This document shows, piece by piece, positions 1 to 8,531 of a DNA stretch of 64,000 nucleotides; positions within the stretch are counted from its first letter, which is position 1, and each line of letters begins with the position of its first letter. The position numbers and the translations under genes are program-made. This DNA is from Solirubrobacterales bacterium 70-9 (GTDB taxonomy: Bacteria > Pseudomonadota > Alphaproteobacteria > Acetobacterales > Acetobacteraceae): positions 1-64,000 of the forward strand of contig CAJCJG010000018.1 of assembly GCA_903970625.1 (NCBI GenBank), in the 5' to 3' direction. The notes beneath the pieces were generated by a model that did not search any database, was not told the origin of the DNA, and worked only from the letters and a program-made list of their open reading frames with translations.

Positions 1-119
1 ATCATCGCGACCAGCGGCGCCGGGAGTTTTCCTCCGGACTGGGCAACGATGGCCTGAATCAGCATCAACAGGAAGGCGTTGAACCGATCTGCCGGGGAGA
101 GGATGAGGGTGTTTTTCAC
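1..119 (-). CDS. hypothetical protein, N-terminal part only (runs off left edge)
   Basis: An open frame starts at a GTG at 119 and is still open at base 1, giving about 39 residues that begin VKNTLILSPADRFNAF. It has a hydrophobic, helix-like stretch (FLLMLIQAIVAQ). No Shine-Dalgarno sequence precedes the GTG. A promoter-like pair (TTGCCC, 18 nt, TAACAT) ends six bases before it, so the gene may be leaderless. The sequence resembles, from memory, short unknown proteins common in Acetobacteraceae. No function can be given. Confidence 0.4.
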   Translation of the reverse strand, partial: MKNTLILSPADRFNAFLLMLIQAIVAQSGGKLPAPLVAM

Positions 120-125
120 ACCATT

Positions 126-155
126 ATGTTAGTGTATATGACTATAGCTGGGCAA
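126..155 (-). promoter_or_regulatory. candidate promoter of the partial gene at the left edge
   Basis: On the minus strand, TTGCCC (155-150) is followed after 18 nt by TAACAT (131-126). The -10-like box ends 6 nt before the GTG at 119, so transcription would begin at or next to the start codon. The AT-rich stretch stands out from its surroundings. Confidence 0.3.
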
Positions 156-277
156 GAGGAAATCGGCTTCGGCCGGAAAAAGGGCTTGGGCGGGGAGACC
201 GAACCGACCCAAAACCCTTGGCGACAGCCCGCCACTCGGGTTTGATGCCGAGGAACCGACACCGCGAAAGGCACGCC

Positions 278-760
278 ATGACCGAGGACGACAGGAGATT
301 TATGGCGCGCGCCATCGAATTGTCCGAACGGACGTCGCTGGTCGAGAGCGCCGGGGGCGCGTTCGGCGCCGTCATCGTGCGGGACGGAAAAATCATCGGC
401 GAGGGCGCCAACCGCGTGGTCGCCGAAAACGACCCGACATGGCACGGCGAAATGGCGGCCATCCGCAACGCCTGCAAGGCCGAAGGCAGCTTCAAGCTGC
501 GCGACGCGACGCTGTACACCAGCGCCGAACCCTGCCCGATGTGCATGGCCGCATCGTACTGGGCCGGCATCAAGGCAGTGTTCTACGCCGCCACCATCGG
601 CGACGCGCTGGAATACGGGAATTTCGACGACAGCATGATCTACGGCGAGATCAAGAAGCCGCTGACCGAACGCTCGATTCCGATCAAGCAGATATTGCGG
701 GCGGAGGCGGTGGAGGTTTGGAAAAAGTACAAGGAGAAGACGGATCGGGTGCAGTACTGA
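278..760 (+). CDS. nucleoside deaminase (guanine/cytosine deaminase-like)
   Basis: A 160-residue zinc-dependent deaminase of the CDA fold, removing an amino group from a purine or pyrimidine base or nucleoside in the cytosol. The zinc motifs are visible: H56-G-E58 (usual form HAE) and P85-C86-P-M-C89. The order and spacing, and the C-terminal FDDSMIYGEI segment, are closest to GuaD-type guanine deaminases, but substrate cannot be decided from sequence. The start at 278 is chosen because GAAAGG lies 6 nt upstream; an in-frame start at 218 has no such site. The gene converges on livM. Confidence 0.8.
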   Translation: MTEDDRRFMARAIELSERTSLVESAGGAFGAVIVRDGKIIGEGANRVVAENDPTWHGEMAAIRNACKAEGSFKLRDATLYTSAEPCPMCMAASYWAGIKAVFYAATIGDALEYGNFDDSMIYGEIKKPLTERSIPIKQILRAEAVEVWKKYKEKTDRVQY

Positions 761-766
761 GGGCCA

Positions 767-795
767 ATCGCATCTCTAAAACCGGCCTATGCGAT
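767..795. terminator. possible bidirectional terminator stem between deaminase and livM
   Basis: Arms ATCGCAT (767-773) and ATGCGAT (789-795) pair perfectly around a 15-nt loop in the 53-bp gap between the convergent genes. The stem is short and has no clear T-tract, so this is only a suggestion. Confidence 0.2.
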
Positions 796-813
796 AGCCC
801 GACAAATTCTTGC

Positions 814-1749
814 CTACAGCACCAGCCGCAGGCGGTTGCCGAGTTCGCCGACGATGCCGCGGCGGAAGGCGATCACGCACAGGATGAAGATGGCGCCTTG
901 CGACACCGTCACCCAGTCGCCGAACGGGGCGAGGTAGGTTTCCAGCGCGCCGAACATCAGTGCCCCCACGACCGGGCCGAAAATGGTGCCGATGCCGCCA
1001 AGCAGGGTCATCAACACCACCTCGCCCGACATCGGCCAATCCACATCCGTCAGCGTGGCAAAGCCGAACACCTGCGACTTGGCCGCGCCCGCGATACCGG
1101 CCAGGAACGCGGACAGCACGAAGGCCAGCAATTTGTAGTCGTCCACGCGGTAGCCGAGCGAGATGGCGCGCGGCTCGTTCTCGCGAATGGCTTTCAGCAC
1201 CTGCCCGAACGGCGAATGGACGATGCGGTGGATCAACAGGAAGCCGGCGAGAAAAATGCCGGCGATCAGCCAATACAGCGCCATGTCGTCCTGCATGGAC
1301 ACCACACCGAACAGCGGCGCGCGCGGCACTTGCTGGATGCCGTCTTCGCCGCCGGTGAACGACGCCTGCGTGCAAAAGAAATAGATCATCTGCGCCAGCG
1401 CCAGCGTGATCATGGCGAAATAGATGCCCTGCCGCCGGATCGCGAGCCAGCCGAACACCAACCCGACGAGGCCGCCGACCGCGCCGCCGGCCAGAATCGC
1501 AAGCTCGGCGGACAGGCCCCAGGTTTTCGCGACGTACGCGGCGACGTAGCCGCCCATGCCGAAATAGGCGGCGTGGCCGAGCGACAGCAACCCGACATAG
1601 CCGATCAGCAGATTGAAGGCGCTGGCGAACAGCCCGAAGCACAGCACCTTCATCGCGAACACCGGATAGACCAGCCCCGGCGCCACGATGATGACCGCGA
1701 CCAGTGCCACCAGCGCCACCGCCTGCGCCCGCGAAAAGCCGAAACTCAT
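814..1749 (-). CDS. livM: branched-chain amino acid-type ABC transporter permease LivM
   Basis: A 311-residue inner-membrane permease of the LivM family. Hydrophobic helices run through most of its length, and the cytoplasmic coupling loop is visible as IRENEPRAISLGY, which contacts the ATPase. It pairs with LivH, encoded one base upstream, to form the channel of an ABC importer powered by LivG and LivF. It is the last gene of the operon that starts at 6870. The transported solute may be an amino acid, amide, urea or aromatic acid; LivM sequence does not distinguish them. Confidence 0.9.
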   Translation of the reverse strand: MSFGFSRAQAVALVALVAVIIVAPGLVYPVFAMKVLCFGLFASAFNLLIGYVGLLSLGHAAYFGMGGYVAAYVAKTWGLSAELAILAGGAVGGLVGLVFGWLAIRRQGIYFAMITLALAQMIYFFCTQASFTGGEDGIQQVPRAPLFGVVSMQDDMALYWLIAGIFLAGFLLIHRIVHSPFGQVLKAIRENEPRAISLGYRVDDYKLLAFVLSAFLAGIAGAAKSQVFGFATLTDVDWPMSGEVVLMTLLGGIGTIFGPVVGALMFGALETYLAPFGDWVTVSQGAIFILCVIAFRRGIVGELGNRLRLVL

Positions 1750-1750
1750 G

Positions 1751-2638
1751 CTACGCCGCCCTGCCGAACAGGCCGGCCGGGCGCAGCAACAGCACGATCA
1801 CCATGACGACGTACACCACCGCCGCCGACCCCTCCGGATAATAGACTTTGGTCAGTCCCTCGATGATGCCGAGGCCGAAGCCGGTGACGATGGAACCGAG
1901 GATCGACCCCATGCCGCCGATCACGACGGTGGCGAACACGACGACGATCAGGTTGGACCCCATGTTCGGATTGACCGAATTCATCGGCGCCGCCAGCACG
2001 CCCGCGAACGCGGCGAGTGCCACGCCGGCACCGTATGTCAGCGTGACGAGCCGCGGCACATCGACGCCGAACGCCTGTACCAGCGGCGCGTTCTCCGTTG
2101 CCGCGCGCAGCGTGGCGCCCAGCCGGGTTTTTTCGATCAGAAGCCATGTCGCGAGGCACATCCCCGTCGCCGCGATCACCACCCAGGCCCGATAAAGCGG
2201 CAGCACCATGAAGCCGAGATTGAGCGGCCCCTTCAGCGCGTGCGGGATGTCGTACGCCACGCCCGAACTGCCGAACTCGTTGCGCATCAGCCCTTCGATC
2301 ACCAGCGCGCAGCCGAAGGTCAGCAGCAAGCCATACAGATGGTCGAGACCCCGGAGCCGCTTGATCAGCACCCGTTCGAGCGCGACGCCGAACAGGCCGA
2401 CGACACAAGGTGCCACGATCAGCGCCGCCCAGTAGCCGATGCCGAGATAGGTCAGCAGGCCCCAGGCGACGAACGCGCCGAGCATGAACAGCGCGCCGTG
2501 GGCGAAGTTGATGACGTTGAGGAGCCCGAAGATCACGGCGAGGCCAAGCGACAGCAACGCGTAAAACGCGCCGTTGACCAGCCCCAGCGTCAACTGCCCG
2601 TAGAGCAGCAGCAGCGGCTTGCCGAAGATCGTCACCAT
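1751..2638 (-). CDS. livH: branched-chain amino acid-type ABC transporter permease LivH
   Basis: A 295-residue inner-membrane permease of the LivH family. The conserved helix-loop NVINFAHGALFMLGAFVAW occupies roughly residues 41-59, and the coupling loop TRLGATLRAATENAPL lies in the middle. It pairs with LivM, whose start is one base past this stop. It is separated from the upstream binding-protein gene by 249 bp holding a palindromic repeat, an unusual break inside a liv operon. Confidence 0.9.
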   Translation of the reverse strand: MVTIFGKPLLLLYGQLTLGLVNGAFYALLSLGLAVIFGLLNVINFAHGALFMLGAFVAWGLLTYLGIGYWAALIVAPCVVGLFGVALERVLIKRLRGLDHLYGLLLTFGCALVIEGLMRNEFGSSGVAYDIPHALKGPLNLGFMVLPLYRAWVVIAATGMCLATWLLIEKTRLGATLRAATENAPLVQAFGVDVPRLVTLTYGAGVALAAFAGVLAAPMNSVNPNMGSNLIVVVFATVVIGGMGSILGSIVTGFGLGIIEGLTKVYYPEGSAAVVYVVMVIVLLLRPAGLFGRAA

Positions 2639-2686
2639 GGGCGGGGGCGGGCGCCGTTATTCCGGCGAAGGCCCGTAGGCGCTTTA

Positions 2687-2830
2687 TTCTCCCTCTCCGC
2701 CCGCTGTTCGCGGGGGGAAAGGTGGGTCGTCTCGCCGGCATGGCGATGGAAGCGAACCCCAATCGCCGGAGCGGCGGCGTACCCCACCTCGCCCCGACCC
2801 TCTCCGCCCCAACGGGGCGGAGAGGGAGAA
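2687..2830. repeat. MITE-like palindromic repeat inside the liv operon
   Basis: A 144-bp element has perfect 14-bp terminal inverted repeats (2687-2700 and 2817-2830). Nested at its right end is a 13-bp perfect hairpin (2798-2810 with 2814-2826, loop AAC). The hairpin core recurs almost unchanged at 35981-36009, so this is a dispersed family. No transposase is encoded. Lying between a binding-protein gene and its permease gene, the hairpin could act in mRNA processing or partial termination. Confidence 0.7.
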
Positions 2831-2887
2831 GAAAGGCGGCGAGGCAGTGCTTGCAGCATTGACGGGTTCACTGCCATGCCGTGCCGC

Positions 2888-4108
2888 TCAAAGCTTCAAA
2901 AACGCGCAGTTGCCCTCGGCCAGCGGGCGCCAGGCTTCGTCCGGGCCGTAGGAGGAGAGTTGCTTGTAGAAATCCCACGGCCCCTTGCTTTCGGCCGGCG
3001 TCTTCACCTGGAACAGATAGCTGGGGAGCATGCCGCGCCCGTCTTCGCGGATGCGGCCGTGGCCGAACGCGTCGTCGTCGGTCGGCATCGCCTTCATCGC
3101 GTTGACGACGGCGGCCCCGCTCGCCTTGGCGTTGGCGGCGCCGATTTGCTGCACGGCTTTCAGATAGTGCAGCGTGCCGGCGTAGCAGCCCGCATGGATC
3201 ATGTTGGGCCAGTTGTTCGGCGTGCGCGGCTTCACGCGCTCGGTGAAGGCGCGGGTGCGATCGTTCAGGTCCCAGTAAAAACTCTCCGTCAGCGTCAGGC
3301 CCTGGGCGATGTCGAGGCCGAGGGCATGCACGTCGCTGATGAACATGAGCATGGCTGCGACGCGCATCGGCACGCCGAATTCGTGCGCCTGCTTGATGCT
3401 GTTCACCGTGTCGGCCCCGGCGTTGCACAACCCCAGCACTTTCGCCCCGCTCGCCTGCGCTTGCAGCAGGAAACTGGAAAAATCCGTCGTGCCGGGAAAC
3501 GGGTAGGTGGAGGAGCCGAGGATCTTGCCGCCCGCCGCCGTCACGAACCGCGTCGTCTGTTCCTGCAACTGATGGCCGAAGGCGTAGTCGGCGGTGACGA
3601 AATACCAGGAATCGCCGCCGGAGCGGACGGTGGCGCCGCCGGTCGATTTCGCGAGCATGTACGTATCGTAGGACCAATGCACGATGTTCGGCGCGCACTG
3701 CTTGCCCGTCAGGTCGGCGGTCGCGGCGCCGACATTGAGGTAGGCTTTGTCCTTCTCTTTCGCGACAGCGCCGACCGCGAGCGCGACCGACGAGGTCGGC
3801 ACGTCGATAATCATGTCCACGCCGTCGCGGTCGTACCATTGCCGCGCGATACCGGCGCCGATGTCCGGCTTGTTCTGGTGGTCAGCGGCGACGACATCGA
3901 CGTCGAAGCCTTGCGCCGCGAATTCGGCGACAGCCTGTTTGGTGCAGGCAACCGAACTCACGCCGCTGGTGTCGCGATACGGGCCGGACTGGTCGTTCAG
4001 CACGCCGATGCGGATGGTGCTTTTTGCCTGCGTCCGCGCGCGCCCGAGCGGCAACGCGGCGGCAGCGGCGGCAGTGCCCAGCAGGAGCCGGCGGGATAAT
4101 TTTGTCAT
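2888..4108 (-). CDS. periplasmic ABC substrate-binding protein (LivK type), first of a tandem pair
   Basis: A 406-residue type I periplasmic binding protein. The N-terminus has a Tat-like signal (SRRLLLGTAAAAAALPLG) ending near residue 28, followed by the mature start IRIGVLNDQSGPYRD typical of LivK-like proteins. It delivers ligand to LivHM. It is strongly related to its upstream neighbour: both contain SGAKV, DTVNSIKQA, FYWDLNDRTRAF and FQVKTPAESKGPWD. This family includes binding proteins for aliphatic amides, urea and aromatic acids, so the ligand is open. Confidence 0.88.
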   Translation of the reverse strand: MTKLSRRLLLGTAAAAAALPLGRARTQAKSTIRIGVLNDQSGPYRDTSGVSSVACTKQAVAEFAAQGFDVDVVAADHQNKPDIGAGIARQWYDRDGVDMIIDVPTSSVALAVGAVAKEKDKAYLNVGAATADLTGKQCAPNIVHWSYDTYMLAKSTGGATVRSGGDSWYFVTADYAFGHQLQEQTTRFVTAAGGKILGSSTYPFPGTTDFSSFLLQAQASGAKVLGLCNAGADTVNSIKQAHEFGVPMRVAAMLMFISDVHALGLDIAQGLTLTESFYWDLNDRTRAFTERVKPRTPNNWPNMIHAGCYAGTLHYLKAVQQIGAANAKASGAAVVNAMKAMPTDDDAFGHGRIREDGRGMLPSYLFQVKTPAESKGPWDFYKQLSSYGPDEAWRPLAEGNCAFLKL

Positions 4109-4133
4109 TGTCGTTTCCTCCCTCCTTTGCCGT

Positions 4134-5360
4134 TCAGGTTTTGATCAGCGGGCAGCCGCCATCCTTCAGCGGCCGGAACGCTTCGTCGGCCGGCACGGTG
4201 GCGAGCAGCTTGTAGTAGTCCCACGGCCCCTTGCTCTCGGCGGGCGTCTTGACCTGGAACAGATAGCAGGGATGGATTTTGCGCCCGTCCTCGCGAATGG
4301 TGCCTGCGCCAAAGCAATCGTCGTCGGTGGGAATCGCCTTCATGCGCGCGACCGTGGCCGCACCATCGGCTTTCGCGGCGACAACGCCCATGTCGGCGAC
4401 GGTTTTCAGGTAATGCAGCGCCGAGGCATAGACGCCCGCCTGATCCATCGTCGCGCGCTTGCCGGGCACTTTCGCGGCCAGACGGTCCGAGAAGGCGCGG
4501 GTGCGGTCGTTCAGGTCCCAGTAAAAAGTTTCGGAAATGACCAGCCCGCCCGCCGTTTCCAGGCCGAGCGCGTGAACGTCCGAGATGAACACCAGCAGGC
4601 CGGCCACCGTCTGCGTGATGCCGAACTCTTTCGCCTGCTTGATGCTGTTGACGGTATCGAGGCCCGCGTTCGCCAGCCCGATCACTTTCGCGCCGCTCGA
4701 TTGCGCTTGCAGCAGATAGCTGGAGAAATCCGTGGTGCCGGGGAACGGGTATTGCGACGCGCCGACCACCTTGCCGCCGGCGCCGGTGACGAAGCCGGTC
4801 GTGTCGCGTTGCAGCGCCTTGCCGAACTCGTAGTCGGCGGTGATGAAATACCAGCTTTCCCCACCCGACTTCACCAGCGCGCCGCCGGTGGAGTGCGCCA
4901 GCATCCAGGTGTCGTAAACCCAGTGAATGGTGTTGGCGTTGCACTTGGCGCCGGTGAGGTTGGATGTGGCCGGGCCGTCCGCCATGAAAATCTTGTTCTT
5001 CTCCTTTGCCACGCCGGCGATGGCGAGCGAGACGCCGGAGTTCGGCACGTCCAGCACCACGTCCACGCCTTCCTGGTCGAACCATTTGCGCGCGATTTCG
5101 GCGCCGACATCGGGTTTGTTCTGATGGTCGGCCTGCACGATCTCGACCGCGATGCCCTTGGCCGCCGCGTAATCGGCCACGGCGAGGCGGGCGCAATCCA
5201 CCGCGACCGGGCCGCCGAGATCCTTGTACGGGCCGGACAGATCGGTCAGGACCCCGAGCTTGATCGTCGGCGTCTGCGCCCGCGCCCGGCCCACCGGCAG
5301 GATCGTCGCGGCGGCGGCAGCGGCGGCGGACCCCATCAACTCGCGACGTGTCAGGCGCAT
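4134..5360 (-). CDS. periplasmic ABC substrate-binding protein (LivK type), second of a tandem pair
   Basis: A 408-residue type I periplasmic binding protein paralogous to the one encoded 25 bp downstream. The signal begins MRLTRRELMGSAAAAAAATI, again with a twin-arginine-like start. An ATG at 5375 exists, but the start at 5360 is preferred because AGGAGA lies 6 nt before it. The mature region starts IKLGVLTDLSGPYKDL. Two similar receptors for one LivHMGF channel suggest either two ligands or a recent duplication. Confidence 0.88.
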   Translation of the reverse strand: MRLTRRELMGSAAAAAAATILPVGRARAQTPTIKLGVLTDLSGPYKDLGGPVAVDCARLAVADYAAAKGIAVEIVQADHQNKPDVGAEIARKWFDQEGVDVVLDVPNSGVSLAIAGVAKEKNKIFMADGPATSNLTGAKCNANTIHWVYDTWMLAHSTGGALVKSGGESWYFITADYEFGKALQRDTTGFVTGAGGKVVGASQYPFPGTTDFSSYLLQAQSSGAKVIGLANAGLDTVNSIKQAKEFGITQTVAGLLVFISDVHALGLETAGGLVISETFYWDLNDRTRAFSDRLAAKVPGKRATMDQAGVYASALHYLKTVADMGVVAAKADGAATVARMKAIPTDDDCFGAGTIREDGRKIHPCYLFQVKTPAESKGPWDYYKLLATVPADEAFRPLKDGGCPLIKT

Positions 5361-5420
5361 CGAACGTCTCCTCATGCTGCCGGCTGAACCGGCCGATTTT
5401 GCTTGGCGGGCGACAGAATA

Positions 5421-6125
5421 TCAAACGCCGAGATAGTCGTGCAGCTTATCCATCGCGTTGGCCAAATCCGCGTTACGAATCATATCGACGATGGTGCCGT
5501 GCTCCATGACGTAGTGGCGGTCGGCCACGGTGGCGGCAAAGTGGAAATTCTGCTCGACCAGCAGCACGGTGAATCCGCGCTGCTTGATTGCGCGAATGGT
5601 GCGGCCGATCTGCTGCACGATCACCGGCGCCAGCCCCTCGGTCGGCTCGTCCAGCAACAGCAGCCGGGCGCCGGTGCGCAGGATGCGGGCAATCGCCAGC
5701 ATCTGCTGCTCGCCGCCGGACAGCCGCGTGCCCTGGCTACGCGACCGTTCCTTCAGATTCGGGAACAACTCGTACAGCGTCGGCACGTCCAGCCCGCCCG
5801 GTGCAACGACCGGCGGCAGCATCAGATTTTCGAACACGGACAGCGAGGCGAAGATGCCCCGTTCCTCTGGGCACAGCGCGATGCCGGCGCGGGCGATCAG
5901 GTCCGAGCGGAGCGCGATCGTCTCGCCGCCGCGAAACTGCACGCTGCCGGCGCGGCGGCCGACCAGACCCATGATCGACTTCAGCGTCGTCGTCTTGCCG
6001 GCGCCGTTGCGGCCGAGCAACGTGACGACCTCGCCTTCCGCCACGTCGAGATCGACGCCTTGCAGGATATGGCTCTCGCCGTACCAGGCGTTCAGCCCGC
6101 GCACCTGCAACAGCTTATCCGCCAT
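5421..6125 (-). CDS. livF: branched-chain amino acid-type ABC transporter ATPase LivF
   Basis: A 234-residue cytosolic ATPase of the LivF family. Walker A GRNGAGKT is at 38-45, the signature LSGGEQQ starts at 135, and Walker B LLLLDEPTEGL is near 155-165. It dimerises with LivG to drive import. Its start overlaps the end of livG by 11 bp, indicating translational coupling. The usual length for the family is about 235 residues, so the gene is intact. Confidence 0.92.
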   Translation of the reverse strand: MADKLLQVRGLNAWYGESHILQGVDLDVAEGEVVTLLGRNGAGKTTTLKSIMGLVGRRAGSVQFRGGETIALRSDLIARAGIALCPEERGIFASLSVFENLMLPPVVAPGGLDVPTLYELFPNLKERSRSQGTRLSGGEQQMLAIARILRTGARLLLLDEPTEGLAPVIVQQIGRTIRAIKQRGFTVLLVEQNFHFAATVADRHYVMEHGTIVDMIRNADLANAMDKLHDYLGV

Positions 6126-6870
6126 CGGCGCTGCCCAGATAGGCCGCCACCACGTCCGGATTGCGCGAGACGGCGGCGTAGTCGCCCTCGGCCAGCACCC
6201 GCCCGCGCGTCAGCACCGTGATGGTGTCGCACAGCCCCTCCACCACCGACAGATTGTGTTCGACCATCAAAATGGTCCGGCCCCGCCGGATGCGGCGGAT
6301 CAGCGCCACGGTGCGGTCCACGTCCGCGTGCGTCATCCCCGCCGTCGGCTCGTCCAGCAGCATGACCTCCGGGTCGAGCGCCAGCGTGGTGGCGATTTCC
6401 AGCGCGCGCTTGCGACCATAGGCAAGCTGGCCCGCCGGAACCTCGGCGAAGGCACGCAGGCCGACATCGTCCAGCAGGTCGAGCGCGCGGCCGTTGTACC
6501 GGTCCAGCACCCGTTCCGAGCGCCAGAAATCGAAGCTGCCGCCGCGCCTCCGCTGCAACGCGAGGCGAACGTTCTGCAACGCCGTCAAATGCGCGAACAC
6601 GGCGGAGATCTGGAAGCTGCGCACGAGGCCGAGGCGGGCGACGGCGGCGGGTTTCAGCCCCGTGATATCGCGGCCCTTCAGGTGAATGCCGCCGCGCGTC
6701 GGCTGCAAGAACTTCGTCAGCATGTTGAAGCAGGTGGTCTTGCCGGCGCCGTTGGGGCCGATCAGGGCGTGGATGGTGCCGGTGCGGACCTTCAAATCCA
6801 CCCCGTTGACGGCCACGAATCCCCGGAATTCCCGCGTCAGCCCGGTCGTTTCCAGAATCGTGTCCGACAC
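6115..6870 (-). CDS. livG: branched-chain amino acid-type ABC transporter ATPase LivG
   Basis: A 251-residue ATPase of the LivG family and first gene of the operon. Walker A GPNGAGKTT is at 38-46, the degenerate signature AYGRKRALEIA at 150-160, and Walker B VMLLDEPTAGM at 169-179. The GTG start at 6870 is chosen because GGGAGA precedes it by 9 nt and it gives the normal family length. The open frame extends upstream to 7125, but that part is not LivG-like and crosses into the promoter region of the divergent efflux operon. Confidence 0.9.
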   Translation of the reverse strand: MSDTILETTGLTREFRGFVAVNGVDLKVRTGTIHALIGPNGAGKTTCFNMLTKFLQPTRGGIHLKGRDITGLKPAAVARLGLVRSFQISAVFAHLTALQNVRLALQRRRGGSFDFWRSERVLDRYNGRALDLLDDVGLRAFAEVPAGQLAYGRKRALEIATTLALDPEVMLLDEPTAGMTHADVDRTVALIRRIRRGRTILMVEHNLSVVEGLCDTITVLTRGRVLAEGDYAAVSRNPDVVAAYLGSADGG

Positions 6871-6987
6871 GCCCGGCCATCTCCCATGTCGCCATTCTTG
6901 TCTTCGTTGAGGGTCTGAGTTGCATAACGGGCGCGGGCGCACAAGGTCGTATCGGTGGCGGGGTGGCGGAACCGCCATCTGCCCGAC

Positions 6988-7016
6988 ATGACCCCGCCAG
7001 GCAGCGCGGCTATAGT
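6988..7016 (+). promoter_or_regulatory. candidate promoter of the RND efflux operon, leaderless geometry
   Basis: ATGACC (6988-6993) and TATAGT (7011-7016) are separated by 17 nt. The -10 box ends 8 nt before the ATG at 7025, and there is no Shine-Dalgarno sequence, so the transcript probably starts at or next to the start codon. The region is shared with the divergent livG. Confidence 0.45.
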
Positions 7017-7024
7017 CGCTCACG

Positions 7025-8503
7025 ATGGTGCGAGCGATCCCCCGAACAAGCTGGGCCGTGGCCAGCCTGATGCTGCTGGCCGGCTGCCGGGTCGGGCCGC
7101 AGTATGCGGCGCCCCACCCGGACATTCCCGGCAGTTATCGCGCCGCCGACGCGGCCATGAGCCCCGCGCCGGTCCCGACCGACTGGTGGAAAGGCTTCGG
7201 CTCGGCCGATCTCGACGGGCTGATGGACGATGCGGCGACCAAAAGCTTCGACGTGCGGGCGGCCATCGCGCGGGTGGCGCAGGCGGACTCGCAGTTGCGG
7301 GCCGCCGGCGCCTCGCTGCTGCCGCAAGTTTCCGGCAGCGCGGGCGCGACCTGGAGCCGCAGCACCGTCGCCGGCGCCGGCATTGCCACCGGCCCGAATG
7401 GTCTGACCCTCACGACAACCCGGGTTGCCACCGAGCAGCGCAGCTACAGCCTCGGCCCCAGCGTCAGCTACGAGCTGGATTTCTGGGGCGCGATCCGCGC
7501 CGGCCAGCAAGCGGCGGCGGCCACCGCGCTGTTCAGCCGTTACGACCGGCAAACCGTCACGCTGACGACGCTGGCCAGCACGGCAACCACATGGTTCACG
7601 GCGCTCGCCTATCAGGACCGGCTGGCGGTCGGCGAACACAATCTGCACGATAGCGAGGAAATCCTGAAGGCGATCAAGGCGCGGCTGGAGGTCGGCACCG
7701 CCTCGGAACTCGATGTCGCGCAGGAGGAGGCGCTGGTCGCAGGCATCCGCGCCGCTATCCCGAATCTGCGCAATTTCCGCGATCAGGAGGTGGCAGCATT
7801 GGCCGTGCTGGTCGGGCGGCTACCGGAGGCCATTGCCATCCCGGAGGGCACGCTGACCACGCTGACGCTGCCGGAGGTGGCACCCGGCCTGCCCTCGACC
7901 CTGCTCGCGCGGCGGCCGGACGTGGCCTCGGCCGAAGCGCAACTGATGTCTCAAAACGCCAACATTCGCGCCGCCCGCGCGGCGTTCTTCCCAACCATCA
8001 CGCTCACCGGCTCGGCGGGTTGGCAGAGCACGGCCCTACAAACGCTGCTGCAACCGCAATCGCTGCTGTTCAACGCCGCCGCCAACGCGGCGCAAACCAT
8101 TTTCGACAACGGCAAGCTCGGCGCCCAGTACGATGAGGCGAAAGCGCGCTACGACGAACTGCTGGCGGACTATCACAAGGCGGCGGTGCAAGCGTTCACC
8201 GACGTGGAAACCGCCCTGATCCAGTGGCGCGACACCACGGAACAGGAGGGGCTGGAACGGGAAGCTGTGCGCACCGCCCAGCGTGCCGCCGACATCGCGC
8301 GGGCGCAGGTGGAGGCCGGCACGCTCGACATCGTGACCGCGCTGCAAACGCAATCCACGCTGTATGGCGATCAGGATACGCTGGCGCAGGTGCGGCTCGC
8401 GCGCTTCCTGGCGCTGGTCAATCTTTACAAGGCGCTCGGCGGCGGCTGGTCCTCGGGGGATGTGGCGCCGCCGAACGTGCCCATCTTCAACGGCGTGCTA
8501 TGA
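7025..8503 (+). CDS. NodT-family efflux outer membrane lipoprotein
   Basis: A 492-residue outer membrane factor (OprM/NodT family), the exit duct of the tripartite pump encoded by the next three genes. The lipobox LLAGC places the acylated cysteine at residue 21. The mature N-terminus has the family-typical VGPQY and a W-W-K motif, and two repeats of the TolC-type fold follow. Length matches the family (about 460-500). It lies 28 bp upstream of the adaptor gene. The ATG at 7025 follows a -10-like box by 8 nt with no ribosome site. Confidence 0.9.
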   Translation: MVRAIPRTSWAVASLMLLAGCRVGPQYAAPHPDIPGSYRAADAAMSPAPVPTDWWKGFGSADLDGLMDDAATKSFDVRAAIARVAQADSQLRAAGASLLPQVSGSAGATWSRSTVAGAGIATGPNGLTLTTTRVATEQRSYSLGPSVSYELDFWGAIRAGQQAAAATALFSRYDRQTVTLTTLASTATTWFTALAYQDRLAVGEHNLHDSEEILKAIKARLEVGTASELDVAQEEALVAGIRAAIPNLRNFRDQEVAALAVLVGRLPEAIAIPEGTLTTLTLPEVAPGLPSTLLARRPDVASAEAQLMSQNANIRAARAAFFPTITLTGSAGWQSTALQTLLQPQSLLFNAAANAAQTIFDNGKLGAQYDEAKARYDELLADYHKAAVQAFTDVETALIQWRDTTEQEGLEREAVRTAQRAADIARAQVEAGTLDIVTALQTQSTLYGDQDTLAQVRLARFLALVNLYKALGGGWSSGDVAPPNVPIFNGVL

Positions 8504-8531
8504 CCGTCGCCCGCCCGAAGGAATGTTCCTG

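Noticed and set aside
439-1806. Plus-strand open frame of 455 codons across the deaminase and livM
   Set aside because: Overlaps two well-supported genes and has the composition of a shadow frame.
2632-2877. Minus-strand 81-codon frame in the livH-binding-protein gap
   Set aside because: Its sequence is the translated palindromic repeat (SPSPPRWGGEGRGE type), a common false gene in such repeats.
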